From Sphingobium sp. AP49 (GTDB lineage Bacteria; Pseudomonadota; Alphaproteobacteria; Sphingomonadales; Sphingomonadaceae): DNA of 64,000 nt. A model generated the notes under the pieces. That model saw only the letters and a program-made list of their open reading frames with translations, did no database searches and had not been told where the DNA came from. A program made the translations under genes and the position numbers. Positions 48,658-56,734 of this stretch are shown here, in pieces (positions within the stretch are counted from its first letter, which is position 1; each line of letters starts with the position of its first letter). The stretch lies in NCBI RefSeq assembly GCF_000281715.2, contig NZ_CP124576.1, positions 1,247,501-1,311,500 of the forward strand, in the 5' to 3' direction.

Positions 48658-49911
48658 TCAAGCCAAAGTCTTGGTCGCCGCCTCTTCACTGGGCGCTCGA
48701 GGCAGGAGAATGCTGACATTTGTCCCCTTGCCGAGAACCGAGGCAATATCCAACCGGCCGCGATGCCGCTCGACAATATGTTTGACGATAGCAAGGCCCA
48801 GGCCGGTCCCGCCCATCGCTCGACTGCGGCCCGAATCGACACGGTAGAAACGTTCGGTCAGGCGCGGCAGATGGTCAGGGCCAATGCCTTCGCCCTCGTC
48901 CGCGACGGACAGGCGTATCATCCCGCTAGGCCCATCGGCCAGGATGACGTGGATCGGCGTGCCGGGACGGCCATATTTGACGGAATTGCCGATCAGATTG
49001 TGTAATAGTTGTGATAATTGCGCGCGGTCGCCCTGAACGGGTGGCAGGTCCGGGACAATTTCCATTCCCACTTCGCGTCCCCGATCGCCATGACTGGAAC
49101 GAAATACGCCGACGACTTCCGCCGTTAGTTCGGACAAATCGACGATCGCGTCGGGCAGGCGATATTTCTCCGCCTCGATTCGCGACAGCGAGATCAGATC
49201 ATCGACCAGCCGTTGCATCCGTCGGGCCTCGCCATCCATGATTTTCAGGAAGCGCTGGCGGGTCTCGACATCCTTGCCCATTTCCGGATCGGCCAGGGTC
49301 TCGATGAAGCCCAATATGCCGGCCAGCGGCGTGCGCAGTTCATGGCTGGCATTGGCGACGAAATCGACGCGCATCCGTTCGGCGGCATAGGTGCCGCTAT
49401 GATCGACCAGATGAACCAGGCGGCGCATGTCACCGACCGCGCCGACCGACGCGATGCGCATCTGCCAGCGCTGCTCGCGGGTGCCCAGGCCCACCAGTTC
49501 GATCATCACCGGTTCGGCCAAAGGGGCTATGCTGGCCAATCGTTCTGCGGCGGCCGGGTGTCGAATGGCGATGCGGGCATCATCCCCTTCGATATGGGTG
49601 CCCAGCAACCGCTTGGCCGCCTGGTTCGCGCGCACGATCCGGCCGCGCTCCACCAGCATCAGCGGATCGGAAATCGCCTCGAGAAGGCTGGGAAAATCGG
49701 GATGGACAAACAGATCGGGGGCATCGAGAGTGACCCGTGGGCTATCGGTCCGTGTTGCGGCCCCTTCCGCCGTGATGACGAGTACGATCAAGCCTGCCAG
49801 TACGGGCAGGGCGATGGTGATCGGCGAGCCGCCCAATATCAAGGCCCCGCCAGTGCCGAGCAGCAGCGTGGCGAGGGACGCGGTGATTTGCGAAATTGTC
49901 AGTCGATTCAT
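48658..49911 (-). CDS. phoR: Phosphate regulon sensor kinase
   Basis: A 417-residue histidine kinase with two N-terminal transmembrane helices (about 10-30, 32-50), a PAS-like domain (about 70-175) and HisKA/HATPase domains. The phosphorylated His190 is in ANASHELRTPLAG; N, G1 and G2 boxes (NLIGNSVKYG, DEGEGIG, GGTGLGLAIVKH) are present. The start is ATG 49911. It lies upstream of the Pho box in front of pstS, and is divergent from the Tat-signal gene. Confidence 0.94.
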   Translation of the reverse strand: MNRLTISQITASLATLLLGTGGALILGGSPITIALPVLAGLIVLVITAEGAATRTDSPRVTLDAPDLFVHPDFPSLLEAISDPLMLVERGRIVRANQAAKRLLGTHIEGDDARIAIRHPAAAERLASIAPLAEPVMIELVGLGTREQRWQMRIASVGAVGDMRRLVHLVDHSGTYAAERMRVDFVANASHELRTPLAGILGFIETLADPEMGKDVETRQRFLKIMDGEARRMQRLVDDLISLSRIEAEKYRLPDAIVDLSELTAEVVGVFRSSHGDRGREVGMEIVPDLPPVQGDRAQLSQLLHNLIGNSVKYGRPGTPIHVILADGPSGMIRLSVADEGEGIGPDHLPRLTERFYRVDSGRSRAMGGTGLGLAIVKHIVERHRGRLDIASVLGKGTNVSILLPRAPSEEAATKTLA

Positions 49912-50010
49912 GGTTACCGCGCTGGATTCTTCGCGCATTTGCTGCGATGGCTTCGATCAATAGCGCCCAATATTTACGCTTTGGCAAGCGCGATAGCGGA
50001 TCATTGTGAC

Positions 50011-50451
50011 ATGAGCGAGCCCATCCCTGAACAGGACAGCGCGGAGGCCCATGCGGCAACCGATCAGTCGGCGACGCCCGCTTCGGCGGTGTCTTCACGA
50101 CGCCAACTGTTGATGGGTGGCGCAGTCGCGGCATCGGCGATCGTTTCGATCCGGCCTGCACTGGCGAATACGGCCGCCTCGGTGCTGAATTGCACCATAC
50201 CCGTTCCTGATCCCTCGCGGTCGGGCAATTATATCGCGCCCAATGGGCAGATGGTGCCGGCCGGCACGCCCGGTGCCTTTCCCGCTACGGGGCGCAGCTA
50301 TACCGGCGAGCAGGTAAAGCAGGCGCTGCGTGGTCGGCCGCTGCCGGGGACGACCTATGAGCAGAACCAAGCCTATCTGAACTATATTCGCCGCCTCCAG
50401 TCGGGTACGAGCGGCTTCACATGCTACGCCTCGCTGCAGATGCCGCGCTGA
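50011..50451 (+). CDS. Tat-exported small protein of unknown function
   Basis: A 146-residue protein with a long N-terminal region (30 residues) and a twin-arginine signal (Arg30-Arg31 in SRRQLLMGG, hydrophobic stretch, then ALA near residue 52). The mature part is about 94 residues, rich in Pro, Gly and Tyr, with only two cysteines (Cys61 near the start, Cys138 near the end) that could form one disulfide. I do not recognise the family. It is followed on the same strand by a glycosyltransferase and the PqqD/HprK genes, and is divergent from phoR. Confidence 0.75.
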   Translation: MSEPIPEQDSAEAHAATDQSATPASAVSSRRQLLMGGAVAASAIVSIRPALANTAASVLNCTIPVPDPSRSGNYIAPNGQMVPAGTPGAFPATGRSYTGEQVKQALRGRPLPGTTYEQNQAYLNYIRRLQSGTSGFTCYASLQMPR

Positions 50452-50495
50452 GCGGAGAGAACTTTTACGGTTCCTTCGCGTTGACGTCGTCGAAG

Positions 50496-50515
50496 TTCCG
50501 ACATTTCCGTCGGAA
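50496..50515. promoter_or_regulatory. Palindrome in front of the glycosyltransferase gene
   Basis: TTCCGAC and GTCGGAA form a perfect 7-bp inverted repeat with a 6-base centre, 15 bases before the start codon at 50530. It could be an operator or a leader hairpin near the ribosome-binding site. Confidence 0.45.
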
Positions 50516-50529
50516 GCAAGGGCGACAAT

Positions 50530-51705
50530 ATGTATCAGGCACGCCAGGTGGCGGCGAATTCTCCTTTTACGGTCGTCTATCTCTACCAGCCCGGTGACGG
50601 TGGGTTGGACCGGGTTGCCATACAGCTTGCCAATCACCTTCACCGTAGCGGCCAGCGGGTCGAATTGTGGATGGCGCATCTGGAAGGGCCGCTGGCCGGG
50701 GCGATCGATCCGGCATTGACCGTGCGGCGCGTGCTCGCCCCGCGTTGGGTCCGACGTCTGTCTATGATTGCGCAGTTTCCCGCCTTTGCTGCCATGGTGC
50801 GACAATATCGGCCCGATGTCATCTATTCGGCCGGCAACCAGAGCAACATGCTGGTTGCTGCCGCTGCGCTGGGAACGCAGAGCCTCGCCGTCGGGCGGAT
50901 TTCCAATCCGATCGTGCGGCCGGGGCAGCAGGGACTGTCTGCCTGGATTCGCCGGCTCCGCTTTCGCGCCATCGCGCGGGTATGCAGCATGACGATTGTC
51001 ATGGGCGAGGCCGACCGGCAGTTGTTGGCGCAGCAAGGACCTCTGTCGGGGCGCAACGTGCGGTTGATGCCCCGACCGACGGTGACCCGTGCAATGGAGA
51101 AGGCATGCAGCGCAAGGGCGCCCGCGTGCCGTGCGGACCGTGCCGAATTGGTGATGGTCGGGCGCCTTGCTCCGCAAAAGGATCAGGCGACGGCGTTGAA
51201 GGCGCTGGCACAACTGCGCCATCGCGACTGGCGGTTGCGAATCGTCGGGCAAGGGCCGCTGCGCATGGCGCTGGAGCGGCAATGTGCTGCACTCGGTATC
51301 GCCGATCGGGTCGATTTCCTGGGCTTTGTCGATTGTCCCGTGCGCATGGCCGACCTGCTGGCGGAGGCGGATCTGCTGTTGCAGCCGTCCTGTTGGGAAG
51401 GGTTGGCTGGCACGATGATCGAGGCACTGGGCTGTGGCGCGGGCGTCGTCGCGACCGACTGTACGCGCAATATCCATCCGTTGCTGGCGGCCGCGGGTCA
51501 GCATCCGCCAGTGCCGGTCGGCCATGTCGATGCCTTTGCGCGCGCCATCGAATGGGCGTTGGCGCATCCAGCGCCGCCCGCGCTGCTGGCACAGGCGGTG
51601 CATGAACATGGTCTCGATCGGGCGCTCGATACCTATGTGCGGGCGCTGATGACGGTGGGCGCACGCGAATATCCGGTGACCGGCGCCTGGCACGCCTTTC
51701 CCTGA
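50530..51705 (+). CDS. GT4-like glycosyltransferase
   Basis: A 391-residue glycosyltransferase of the GT-B fold. The N-terminal donor-domain start FTVVYLYQPGDGGLDRVAIQLANHL and the C-terminal part with VMVGRLAPQKDQATALKALA, LRIVGQGPLRMALE and the LLQPSCWEGLAGTMIEALGCG motif (EX7E type) fit family GT4. The acceptor is unknown. It lies 79 bp after the Tat-protein gene and 66 bp before the PqqD gene, on the same strand, so it probably belongs to this cluster. Confidence 0.85.
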   Translation: MYQARQVAANSPFTVVYLYQPGDGGLDRVAIQLANHLHRSGQRVELWMAHLEGPLAGAIDPALTVRRVLAPRWVRRLSMIAQFPAFAAMVRQYRPDVIYSAGNQSNMLVAAAALGTQSLAVGRISNPIVRPGQQGLSAWIRRLRFRAIARVCSMTIVMGEADRQLLAQQGPLSGRNVRLMPRPTVTRAMEKACSARAPACRADRAELVMVGRLAPQKDQATALKALAQLRHRDWRLRIVGQGPLRMALERQCAALGIADRVDFLGFVDCPVRMADLLAEADLLLQPSCWEGLAGTMIEALGCGAGVVATDCTRNIHPLLAAAGQHPPVPVGHVDAFARAIEWALAHPAPPALLAQAVHEHGLDRALDTYVRALMTVGAREYPVTGAWHAFP

Positions 51706-51726
51706 TGCGTTAGGCACTTGGCTACG

Positions 51727-51748
51727 CCTTGCCGTTAGGACGGCAGGG
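51727..51748. repeat. Hairpin in front of the PqqD-like gene
   Basis: Nine paired bases (one G-U) around a TAGG loop, core TGCCGT and ACGGCA, end 22 bases before the GTG start at 51771. No T-run follows. It could be a processing site or a regulator site between the glycosyltransferase and the three-gene unit. Confidence 0.35.
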
Positions 51749-51770
51749 CAGTCAGCAGGGGGGCGGAAGC

Positions 51771-52055
51771 GTGAGCGCAGAGCAGCTATATCGTCGCGAA
51801 GGAGCAGGGGTGATCATCGCCCGCGCCCTCGACGATATCGTCCTGCTCTATCATCGTCCGTCGGGCCAGACCCATATGGTGATCAGCCCGGTGCCCGAGA
51901 TATTGGACGCCATGGTGGACGGCCTGCCGGCGAGCGCAACTATGCTGCGCGATCGGCTGGCACAGCTCTATGATCTGGGCGAGGGCGATGTGGTGGGCGA
52001 GATCGGCCAGCATCTCGCCTATCTCGACCGGATCGGGCTGGTGCGCCCGGCATGA
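51771..52055 (+). CDS. PqqD-like peptide chaperone of the HPr-rel-A type
   Basis: A 94-residue protein resembling PqqD-type peptide-recognition domains: RREGAGVIIARALDDIVLLYHRPSGQTHMVISPVPEILDAMVDGLPA, then a helical end LGEGDVVGEIGQHLAYLDRIGLV. PqqD-like domains bind RiPP precursor leader peptides and hand them to modifying enzymes. The start is GTG 51771. Its stop overlaps the HprK-like gene by 4 bp. My recollection is that this pair is catalogued as the HPr-rel-A system; no product is known. Confidence 0.85.
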   Translation: MSAEQLYRREGAGVIIARALDDIVLLYHRPSGQTHMVISPVPEILDAMVDGLPASATMLRDRLAQLYDLGEGDVVGEIGQHLAYLDRIGLVRPA

Positions 52056-52915
52056 GGCACAGCCTGACCCTGCGCATTGGCCCGGCGACCTTTCGCATCG
52101 GTTCTGCCTGGGCGCAGCCGATCGACCAGCTCGCGCACCTCTACGCCGATTATCCCGACGTCGATGGCGCGATCGCCGATTTCACCGTGCGGTTGCAGCC
52201 GACCAGCGCGATCCGGCGCTGGGTGCGGCCGTCCATCTTCATCACCGGCGATCATGGCCTGGCCGACGCGGCGCCGATGAGCCTGGCGCACGGGCTGCTG
52301 GCGGCGGAAATGGGGATGAACCTCCAGATGGCGCTGGGCTGGCGCCGGCATCTGCTGCTTCATGCGTCGAGCGTCGAGAAGAATGGACGGGTGCTGGTGA
52401 TGACCGGCGAGTCCGGGTCGGGCAAATCGACGCTGGCGGCGCAACTGGGCGAGCGCGGCTGGCGGCTGATGGGTGACGAGTTTGCGCTGCTCGATCTCGA
52501 TAGCGGGGCGATCCTGCCCTTTCCCCGGCTGGTGTCGCTCAAGAACAGGGCGATCGAGGTGATCGCGGGCGAGGTGCCGGCGGCACGGATGGGGCCGCTG
52601 CTAGGCGCGACGGCCAAGGGCGACATCCGCCATATGGTGCCGCGCGCCGATGCGGTGGCGCGAATGGGCGAGGGCGGGATGCCGGCACTGCTGCTGTTCC
52701 CGCGCTTCGGTTCCGGGCCGGCGGAACGGCCGGTGGGGCAGGGCGAGGTGTTCATGCGCCTGACCCAGGCATCGACCAATTATGTGGCGCTGGGCGAGCC
52801 GGCCTTTGCCGCGCTGACCCGCTTCGTCGCGCAGGTGCCGGCGCGGGCGATCGACTTCCCCTCGGGCGAGGCGGCGATCGCCATGGTCGATCGGCTGTGG
52901 AGCGAGATCGCATGA
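52052..52915 (+). CDS. HprK-related kinase
   Basis: A 287-residue protein with a HprK-like kinase domain: LLLHASSVEKNG, the P-loop TGESGSGKST (residues 118-127) and GDEFALLDLDSG following it, in the order found in HPr kinase/phosphorylase. Unlike true HprK it has an unrelated N-terminal domain of about 95 residues. HprK-like enzymes in some RiPP clusters phosphorylate peptide products on serine; the substrate here is unknown. It overlaps both neighbours by 4 bp, which points to a tightly coupled unit. Confidence 0.88.
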   Translation: MRHSLTLRIGPATFRIGSAWAQPIDQLAHLYADYPDVDGAIADFTVRLQPTSAIRRWVRPSIFITGDHGLADAAPMSLAHGLLAAEMGMNLQMALGWRRHLLLHASSVEKNGRVLVMTGESGSGKSTLAAQLGERGWRLMGDEFALLDLDSGAILPFPRLVSLKNRAIEVIAGEVPAARMGPLLGATAKGDIRHMVPRADAVARMGEGGMPALLLFPRFGSGPAERPVGQGEVFMRLTQASTNYVALGEPAFAALTRFVAQVPARAIDFPSGEAAIAMVDRLWSEIA

Positions 52916-53901
52916 GTGCGGCGCTGCTGGTCGGGGCCTTGCACGATCCCGCGACGGTGGCGCGGCTGGATGCGGCCGGCTGGAACAGCCTGATCGCGAT
53001 GGCGCGGGCGGAGCGGCTGATCGGCACGCTGGCCTTCTGGCTGGAGCGGCAGGCCGTGCCCGATGCGGTGCGGCCGATCCTGGCCGACGCGCGGGCCGAT
53101 GCGGCGCGAGAGGCGCGGCAGGCGATCTGGGAGGCCGATCGGGCGCGCGCGGCGCTGGCGCCGATCGGGCTGCCGGTGATCCTGCTCAAGGGGACTGCCT
53201 ATGCGGCAGCGGGCCTGCCGGCGGGCCAGGGGCGTTTCATCGGCGATCTCGACATATTGGTGCCGCGCGACCGGATCGATGCGGCGGCTGATGCGCTGAT
53301 CGCGGCCGGCTGGGAATGGGTCAAGGAAGACCCCTATGACGACGCCTATTATCGGCAGTGGATGCATGAACTGCCGCCGATGATCCACACCGAGCGCGAT
53401 CGGATGATCGACGTGCATCATACCGTGCTGCCGCTGACCGCGCGGCCGACGCCGGACGCGGCGGCGATGATGGCGGATGCTGTTCCGATAACTGGCGGGT
53501 TATACATGCTGTGCGCGGAGGACCGGGTCTGTCATGCGGTCGCGCATCTGCTGGCGGATGGCGACCTGCAGGGCGGCTTGCGCAACCTGTGGGATATTCA
53601 CACGCTTCTGGCCGATGCCGATCCGGCGGCGCTGGAGGCACGGGCGGCGCTGCACGGCATCGCGCCCCATGTGCGGCAAGCGCAGCGGCTGACGGCGGCG
53701 ATCTATGGCGCGGGCGGGCGGCTGACCTTGTGGGACCGGCTGGTGCGGGCGCGGTTGCTGGCGCGCAACGGCTGGGGGCAGGAAACGCGCAAGGCTCTGG
53801 TCTTCGCCTTCTTCGTGCGGTCCCACTGGCTGCGCATGCCGCCGCTGATGCTGGCGCGCCATCTGTTCACCAAATGGCGCAAGGGGCATCGGCCGCAATA
53901 G
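52912..53901 (+). CDS. Nucleotidyltransferase-family protein
   Basis: A 329-residue protein with a minimal nucleotidyltransferase domain: PVILLKGTAYAAAGLPAGQGRFIGDLDILVPRDRIDAAADAL has the hDhD pair (Asp112, Asp114), and a later DVHH motif supplies a possible third acidic residue. It matches the uncharacterised nucleotidyltransferase family PF14907. Such enzymes transfer a nucleotide to a protein, peptide or small molecule. The start is ATG 52912, overlapping the HprK-like gene by 4 bp. It ends 2 bases before the stop of the convergent TetR gene. Confidence 0.85.
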   Translation: MSAALLVGALHDPATVARLDAAGWNSLIAMARAERLIGTLAFWLERQAVPDAVRPILADARADAAREARQAIWEADRARAALAPIGLPVILLKGTAYAAAGLPAGQGRFIGDLDILVPRDRIDAAADALIAAGWEWVKEDPYDDAYYRQWMHELPPMIHTERDRMIDVHHTVLPLTARPTPDAAAMMADAVPITGGLYMLCAEDRVCHAVAHLLADGDLQGGLRNLWDIHTLLADADPAALEARAALHGIAPHVRQAQRLTAAIYGAGGRLTLWDRLVRARLLARNGWGQETRKALVFAFFVRSHWLRMPPLMLARHLFTKWRKGHRPQ

Positions 53902-53902
53902 G

Positions 53903-54496
53903 TCAGGGTTGGGCCAGGGCTGCTTCCAGCGCGAGGCCGGCCATGTCGGCGGTGGCGAGCAGTCGCTCTATCGGCTTGCCGTCGCGGGCATCGGACGACA
54001 GGCCGGACATGACCGCCACCATATAATCGGCGACCGGCAGCGCCTGCTCGGGATGGTCGGGGGCCAGATAGTCCCGGACCCGGTCGACGCTCCTGTCCTT
54101 CCAGCTGCGGGCCTGTGCCGCGGCGGTCGTGTCCGCGCCGCGCGCGGCCTCCAGCACCATGCAGCCCGGCGTGGCCGGATCGGCGGCGTAGATGCGGGCG
54201 GCGGTGCACAGCAGTTCGGTAAGCGCGGCGGCCGGCGGCGTGCCGGTCACAAGGATATCGTCCACCGGCAAAGCATCGCGGGCATAGCGCGCCAGCACCC
54301 GGTCGAACAGGGCGGCCTTGTCACCGAAAGCGGCATAGAGGCTGGGCGGATTGATCCCCATCGCTTGCGCCAGCGCGGCGACGCCGACACCGTCATAGCC
54401 ATGTTGATGAAACAGCGCTTGGGCCGCAGAAAGGGCGGCATCCTCGTCGAAGGAACGCGGGCGGCCCCGACTCTTGGCTTTTTCTTTAATGGTCAT
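53903..54496 (-). CDS. TetR-family regulator
   Basis: A 197-residue TetR/AcrR regulator. The helix-turn-helix VGVAALAQAMGINPPSLYAAFGDKAALFDRVL is unambiguous, and the C-terminal domain resembles regulators of short-chain dehydrogenases. It is divergent from the SDR gene with 72 bp between starts, and two copies of TCATTACAAA lie in that gap, so it probably controls both genes. It is not related to the PqqD/HprK cluster, with which it converges. Confidence 0.9.
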   Translation of the reverse strand: MTIKEKAKSRGRPRSFDEDAALSAAQALFHQHGYDGVGVAALAQAMGINPPSLYAAFGDKAALFDRVLARYARDALPVDDILVTGTPPAAALTELLCTAARIYAADPATPGCMVLEAARGADTTAAAQARSWKDRSVDRVRDYLAPDHPEQALPVADYMVAVMSGLSSDARDGKPIERLLATADMAGLALEAALAQP

Positions 54497-54549
54497 TACA
54501 AAAATCCTTGACGGGCGCGATTGGTTATTTATATAGCGATCATTACAAA
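54493..54549 (+). promoter_or_regulatory. Promoter and repeats between tetR and the SDR gene
   Basis: A strong sigma-70-type promoter for the SDR gene, TTGACG (54508-54513) and TATATA (54530-54535) with a 16-base spacer. Direct repeats of TCATTACAAA lie at 54493-54502 and 54540-54549, one over the tetR start codon and one just after the -10 box. This layout is expected for TetR control of both genes. Confidence 0.6.
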
Positions 54550-54568
54550 TTTAGCAAGGAATTGTGCC

Positions 54569-55282
54569 ATGACCGATTTCACTGCCAAGAAAATCCTCGT
54601 CCTCGGCGGCAGCCGGGGTATCGGTGCCGCGATCGTGCGGCGCTTCGCCGGTGACGGCGCCGATGTCGCCTTCACCTATGCCGGGTCGCAGGACGCCGCC
54701 ACGGCCCTTGCCGCCGATGTCGGCGCCCGTGCCATCCGCTCCGACGCGGCCGATCGCCAGGCGGTGATCGACGTGGTGGCAGGCGAGGGTGCGCTCGACG
54801 TGCTGGTCGTCAATGCCGGTACGCTGGTGCTGGGCGATCCGCTGACGCTGGACGCCGATGCGGTCGACCGGATGATCGATATCAATGTTCGTGCGCCCTA
54901 TCATGCCGCGGTCGAAGCGGCGCGGCAGATGAATGATGGCGGCCGCATCATCGTCATCGGATCGGTCAATGCCGATCGCATGCCGTTCGAGGGCGGCGCG
55001 GCCTATGCCCTGACCAAGTCGGCGCTGCAGGGCATGGCCCGTGGCCTGGCCCGCGACTTCGGCGCGCGCGGCATCACCGTCAACATCATCCAGCCCGGCC
55101 CGACCAACACCGACATGAACCCGGCCGATGGCTCGATGAGCGCCACCATGCACGGCTTCATGGCGATCAAGCGCCATGCCACCGGCGAGGAAATTGCCGG
55201 GTTGGCGGCCTATCTGGCAGGCCCGGAAGCCGGCATCATCACCGGTGCCATGCACACGATCGACGGCGGCTTCGGCGCCTGA
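54569..55282 (+). CDS. Short-chain dehydrogenase/reductase
   Basis: A 237-residue classical SDR: nucleotide-binding GGSRGIGAA near the N terminus, NAG in VVNAGTLVLGD, and the catalytic Ser and YxxxK in VIGSVNADRMPFEGGAAYALTKSALQG. The lack of an early acidic residue after the first beta-strand suggests NADPH preference but is not decisive. Its closest look is to 3-oxoacyl-ACP reductase-like proteins of stress-inducible TetR/SDR pairs. The substrate is unknown. The start is ATG 54569, with AAGGA upstream. Confidence 0.9.
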   Translation: MTDFTAKKILVLGGSRGIGAAIVRRFAGDGADVAFTYAGSQDAATALAADVGARAIRSDAADRQAVIDVVAGEGALDVLVVNAGTLVLGDPLTLDADAVDRMIDINVRAPYHAAVEAARQMNDGGRIIVIGSVNADRMPFEGGAAYALTKSALQGMARGLARDFGARGITVNIIQPGPTNTDMNPADGSMSATMHGFMAIKRHATGEEIAGLAAYLAGPEAGIITGAMHTIDGGFGA

Positions 55283-55297
55283 TCCCCAGTGTGGAGT

Positions 55298-55319
55298 GGG
55301 GCGGCTGAAAGGCCGTCCC
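55298..55319 (+). terminator. Hairpin after the SDR gene
   Basis: GGGGCGGC pairs with GCCGTCCC (one G-U) around a 6-base loop, 16 bp after the SDR stop. ATCCTGTTG follows, so the T-run is weak. Confidence 0.4.
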
Positions 55320-55449
55320 ATCCTGTTGCGCCGCCTCTTTTCTTCGCGGCGCGCGATGCTATGATGAGGGCCAACGGGCCGTGCGGGCGCCCGTTCAGGC
55401 GATGATCGTCCAAGTTCCGCTCCATGCGCCGCGCCTGCGGCAGGAGCCG

Positions 55450-56646
55450 ATGACGATGACGACACTGGACGATGGTCCCCCGCCGATCCGCCTTTTCCCG
55501 CTGTTCCTGAAATTCCTGCGTTTTGGCTGTTTTGCCTTTGGCGGGCCGGTCGCGCAGATCGCCATGCTGCGGCAGACCTTGGTCGAGGAGGAGCGTTGGC
55601 TGTCAGGGCCGCGCTTCAACCGGCTGCTGGCGGTAATGCAGATATTGCCGGGGCCGGAGGCCCATGAATTATGCGTCCATATGGGGATGATGGCGCGCGG
55701 CCGGATCGGCGGGCTGCTGGCGGGGCTGGGCTTCATGCTGCCCGGCCTGTTGCTGATGCTGGTCGCCGCCTGGCTCTATCGCGACTGGATCGCCGGTGCG
55801 GCCTGGGCGCTGCCGGTGCTGTTCGGCATCCAATTGGTGGTGCTGGCGATCATCGCGCGCGCGGTGCAGCGGATCGGCGGCCATGTGCTTGAGGACCGGT
55901 TGCTCTGGGCGCTGGCGATCGGCGCCTTTGCCGCGACGCTGCTCGGCACCCCCTTCTGGATTCCGCTGCTGGCGGCGGGGCTGGTCCATGCTTTTCGCGC
56001 GCGGCCCATATTGATCGGCATCGTGCTGCTCGTTGCGGCGGCGTTGGCGTGGGCGCTGCACCAAGGGGCGGTGACGGTCACGCCGACCCCGGTGATCAGA
56101 GGCGCTGCGCGGCCCGACATGCTGCTGCTGTTCATCGCCGGGCTGAAGGGCGGGCTGCTGACCTTTGGCGGTGCCTATACCGCCATTCCCTATGTGCGCG
56201 GCGATACGGTCGGGCGCGGCTGGCTGTCGGACGGGCTGTTCCTCGACGGGGTGGCGCTGGCCGGCATCTTGCCCGCGCCGCTGGTCATCTTCGCGACCTT
56301 TGCCGGTTATTTGGTGGGTGGTCTTGGTGGCGCGCTGGCGATCACGGCGGGCATGTTCCTGCCCGCCTTCGCCTTTTCCCTGATCTTCTACGAACGGCTG
56401 GAGGCGTCGGTCGAAAATCCGGCGTTTCATCATCTGCTGGCCGGGGTAGCGGCGGCGGTGGTCGGGGTGATCGCGGCGACCCTGGTGCAGCTTGGCTGGG
56501 CAGCGGCGATGCGCGCGGACCGACTCTGGGCGGCGGGTTTCATCGTCCTGTTCGGCGCGCTCTGTGCCTGGCGGATCAAGGGCCGGTGGAGTATGCCGGC
56601 GATCATCCTGTTGGGCGGCGGCGCGGGCTGGCTGTTGCAGCCCTGA
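55450..56646 (+). CDS. chrA: Chromate transporter (CHR family)
   Basis: A 398-residue membrane protein with two CHR domains. FLRFGCFAFGGPVAQIAMLRQ and MQILPGPEAHELCVHMG in the first, and LKGGLLTFGGAYTAIPYVRGD and LPAPLVIFATFAGYLVGG in the second, are the family signatures. About ten transmembrane helices are visible. ChrA exports chromate from the cytoplasm, giving chromate resistance. The start is ATG 55450 or 55456; the second has the better spacing to AGGAG. No chrB or chromate reductase gene is near. Confidence 0.93.
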   Translation: MTMTTLDDGPPPIRLFPLFLKFLRFGCFAFGGPVAQIAMLRQTLVEEERWLSGPRFNRLLAVMQILPGPEAHELCVHMGMMARGRIGGLLAGLGFMLPGLLLMLVAAWLYRDWIAGAAWALPVLFGIQLVVLAIIARAVQRIGGHVLEDRLLWALAIGAFAATLLGTPFWIPLLAAGLVHAFRARPILIGIVLLVAAALAWALHQGAVTVTPTPVIRGAARPDMLLLFIAGLKGGLLTFGGAYTAIPYVRGDTVGRGWLSDGLFLDGVALAGILPAPLVIFATFAGYLVGGLGGALAITAGMFLPAFAFSLIFYERLEASVENPAFHHLLAGVAAAVVGVIAATLVQLGWAAAMRADRLWAAGFIVLFGALCAWRIKGRWSMPAIILLGGGAGWLLQP

Positions 56647-56693
56647 CCGGCATCGGGACGCAATGGTTCATCGCAGCTTAAGCGGGAGAGGTG

Positions 56694-56718
56694 AAAGGGC
56701 GGCATTTCCGCCCTTCTT
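56694..56718 (+). terminator. Terminator after chrA
   Basis: AAGGGCGG and CCGCCCTT form a perfect 8-bp stem with a 5-base loop, followed by TCTTCCC. It lies 47 bp after the chrA stop and before the PAP2-type gene. Confidence 0.55.
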
Positions 56719-56734
56719 CCCGGACCCGTGCGTC

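Noticed and set aside
50011..53901. Classical lasso-peptide cluster.
   Set aside because: PqqD-like and kinase genes are present, but no asparagine-synthetase-like cyclase, transglutaminase-like peptidase or short precursor gene could be found next to them.
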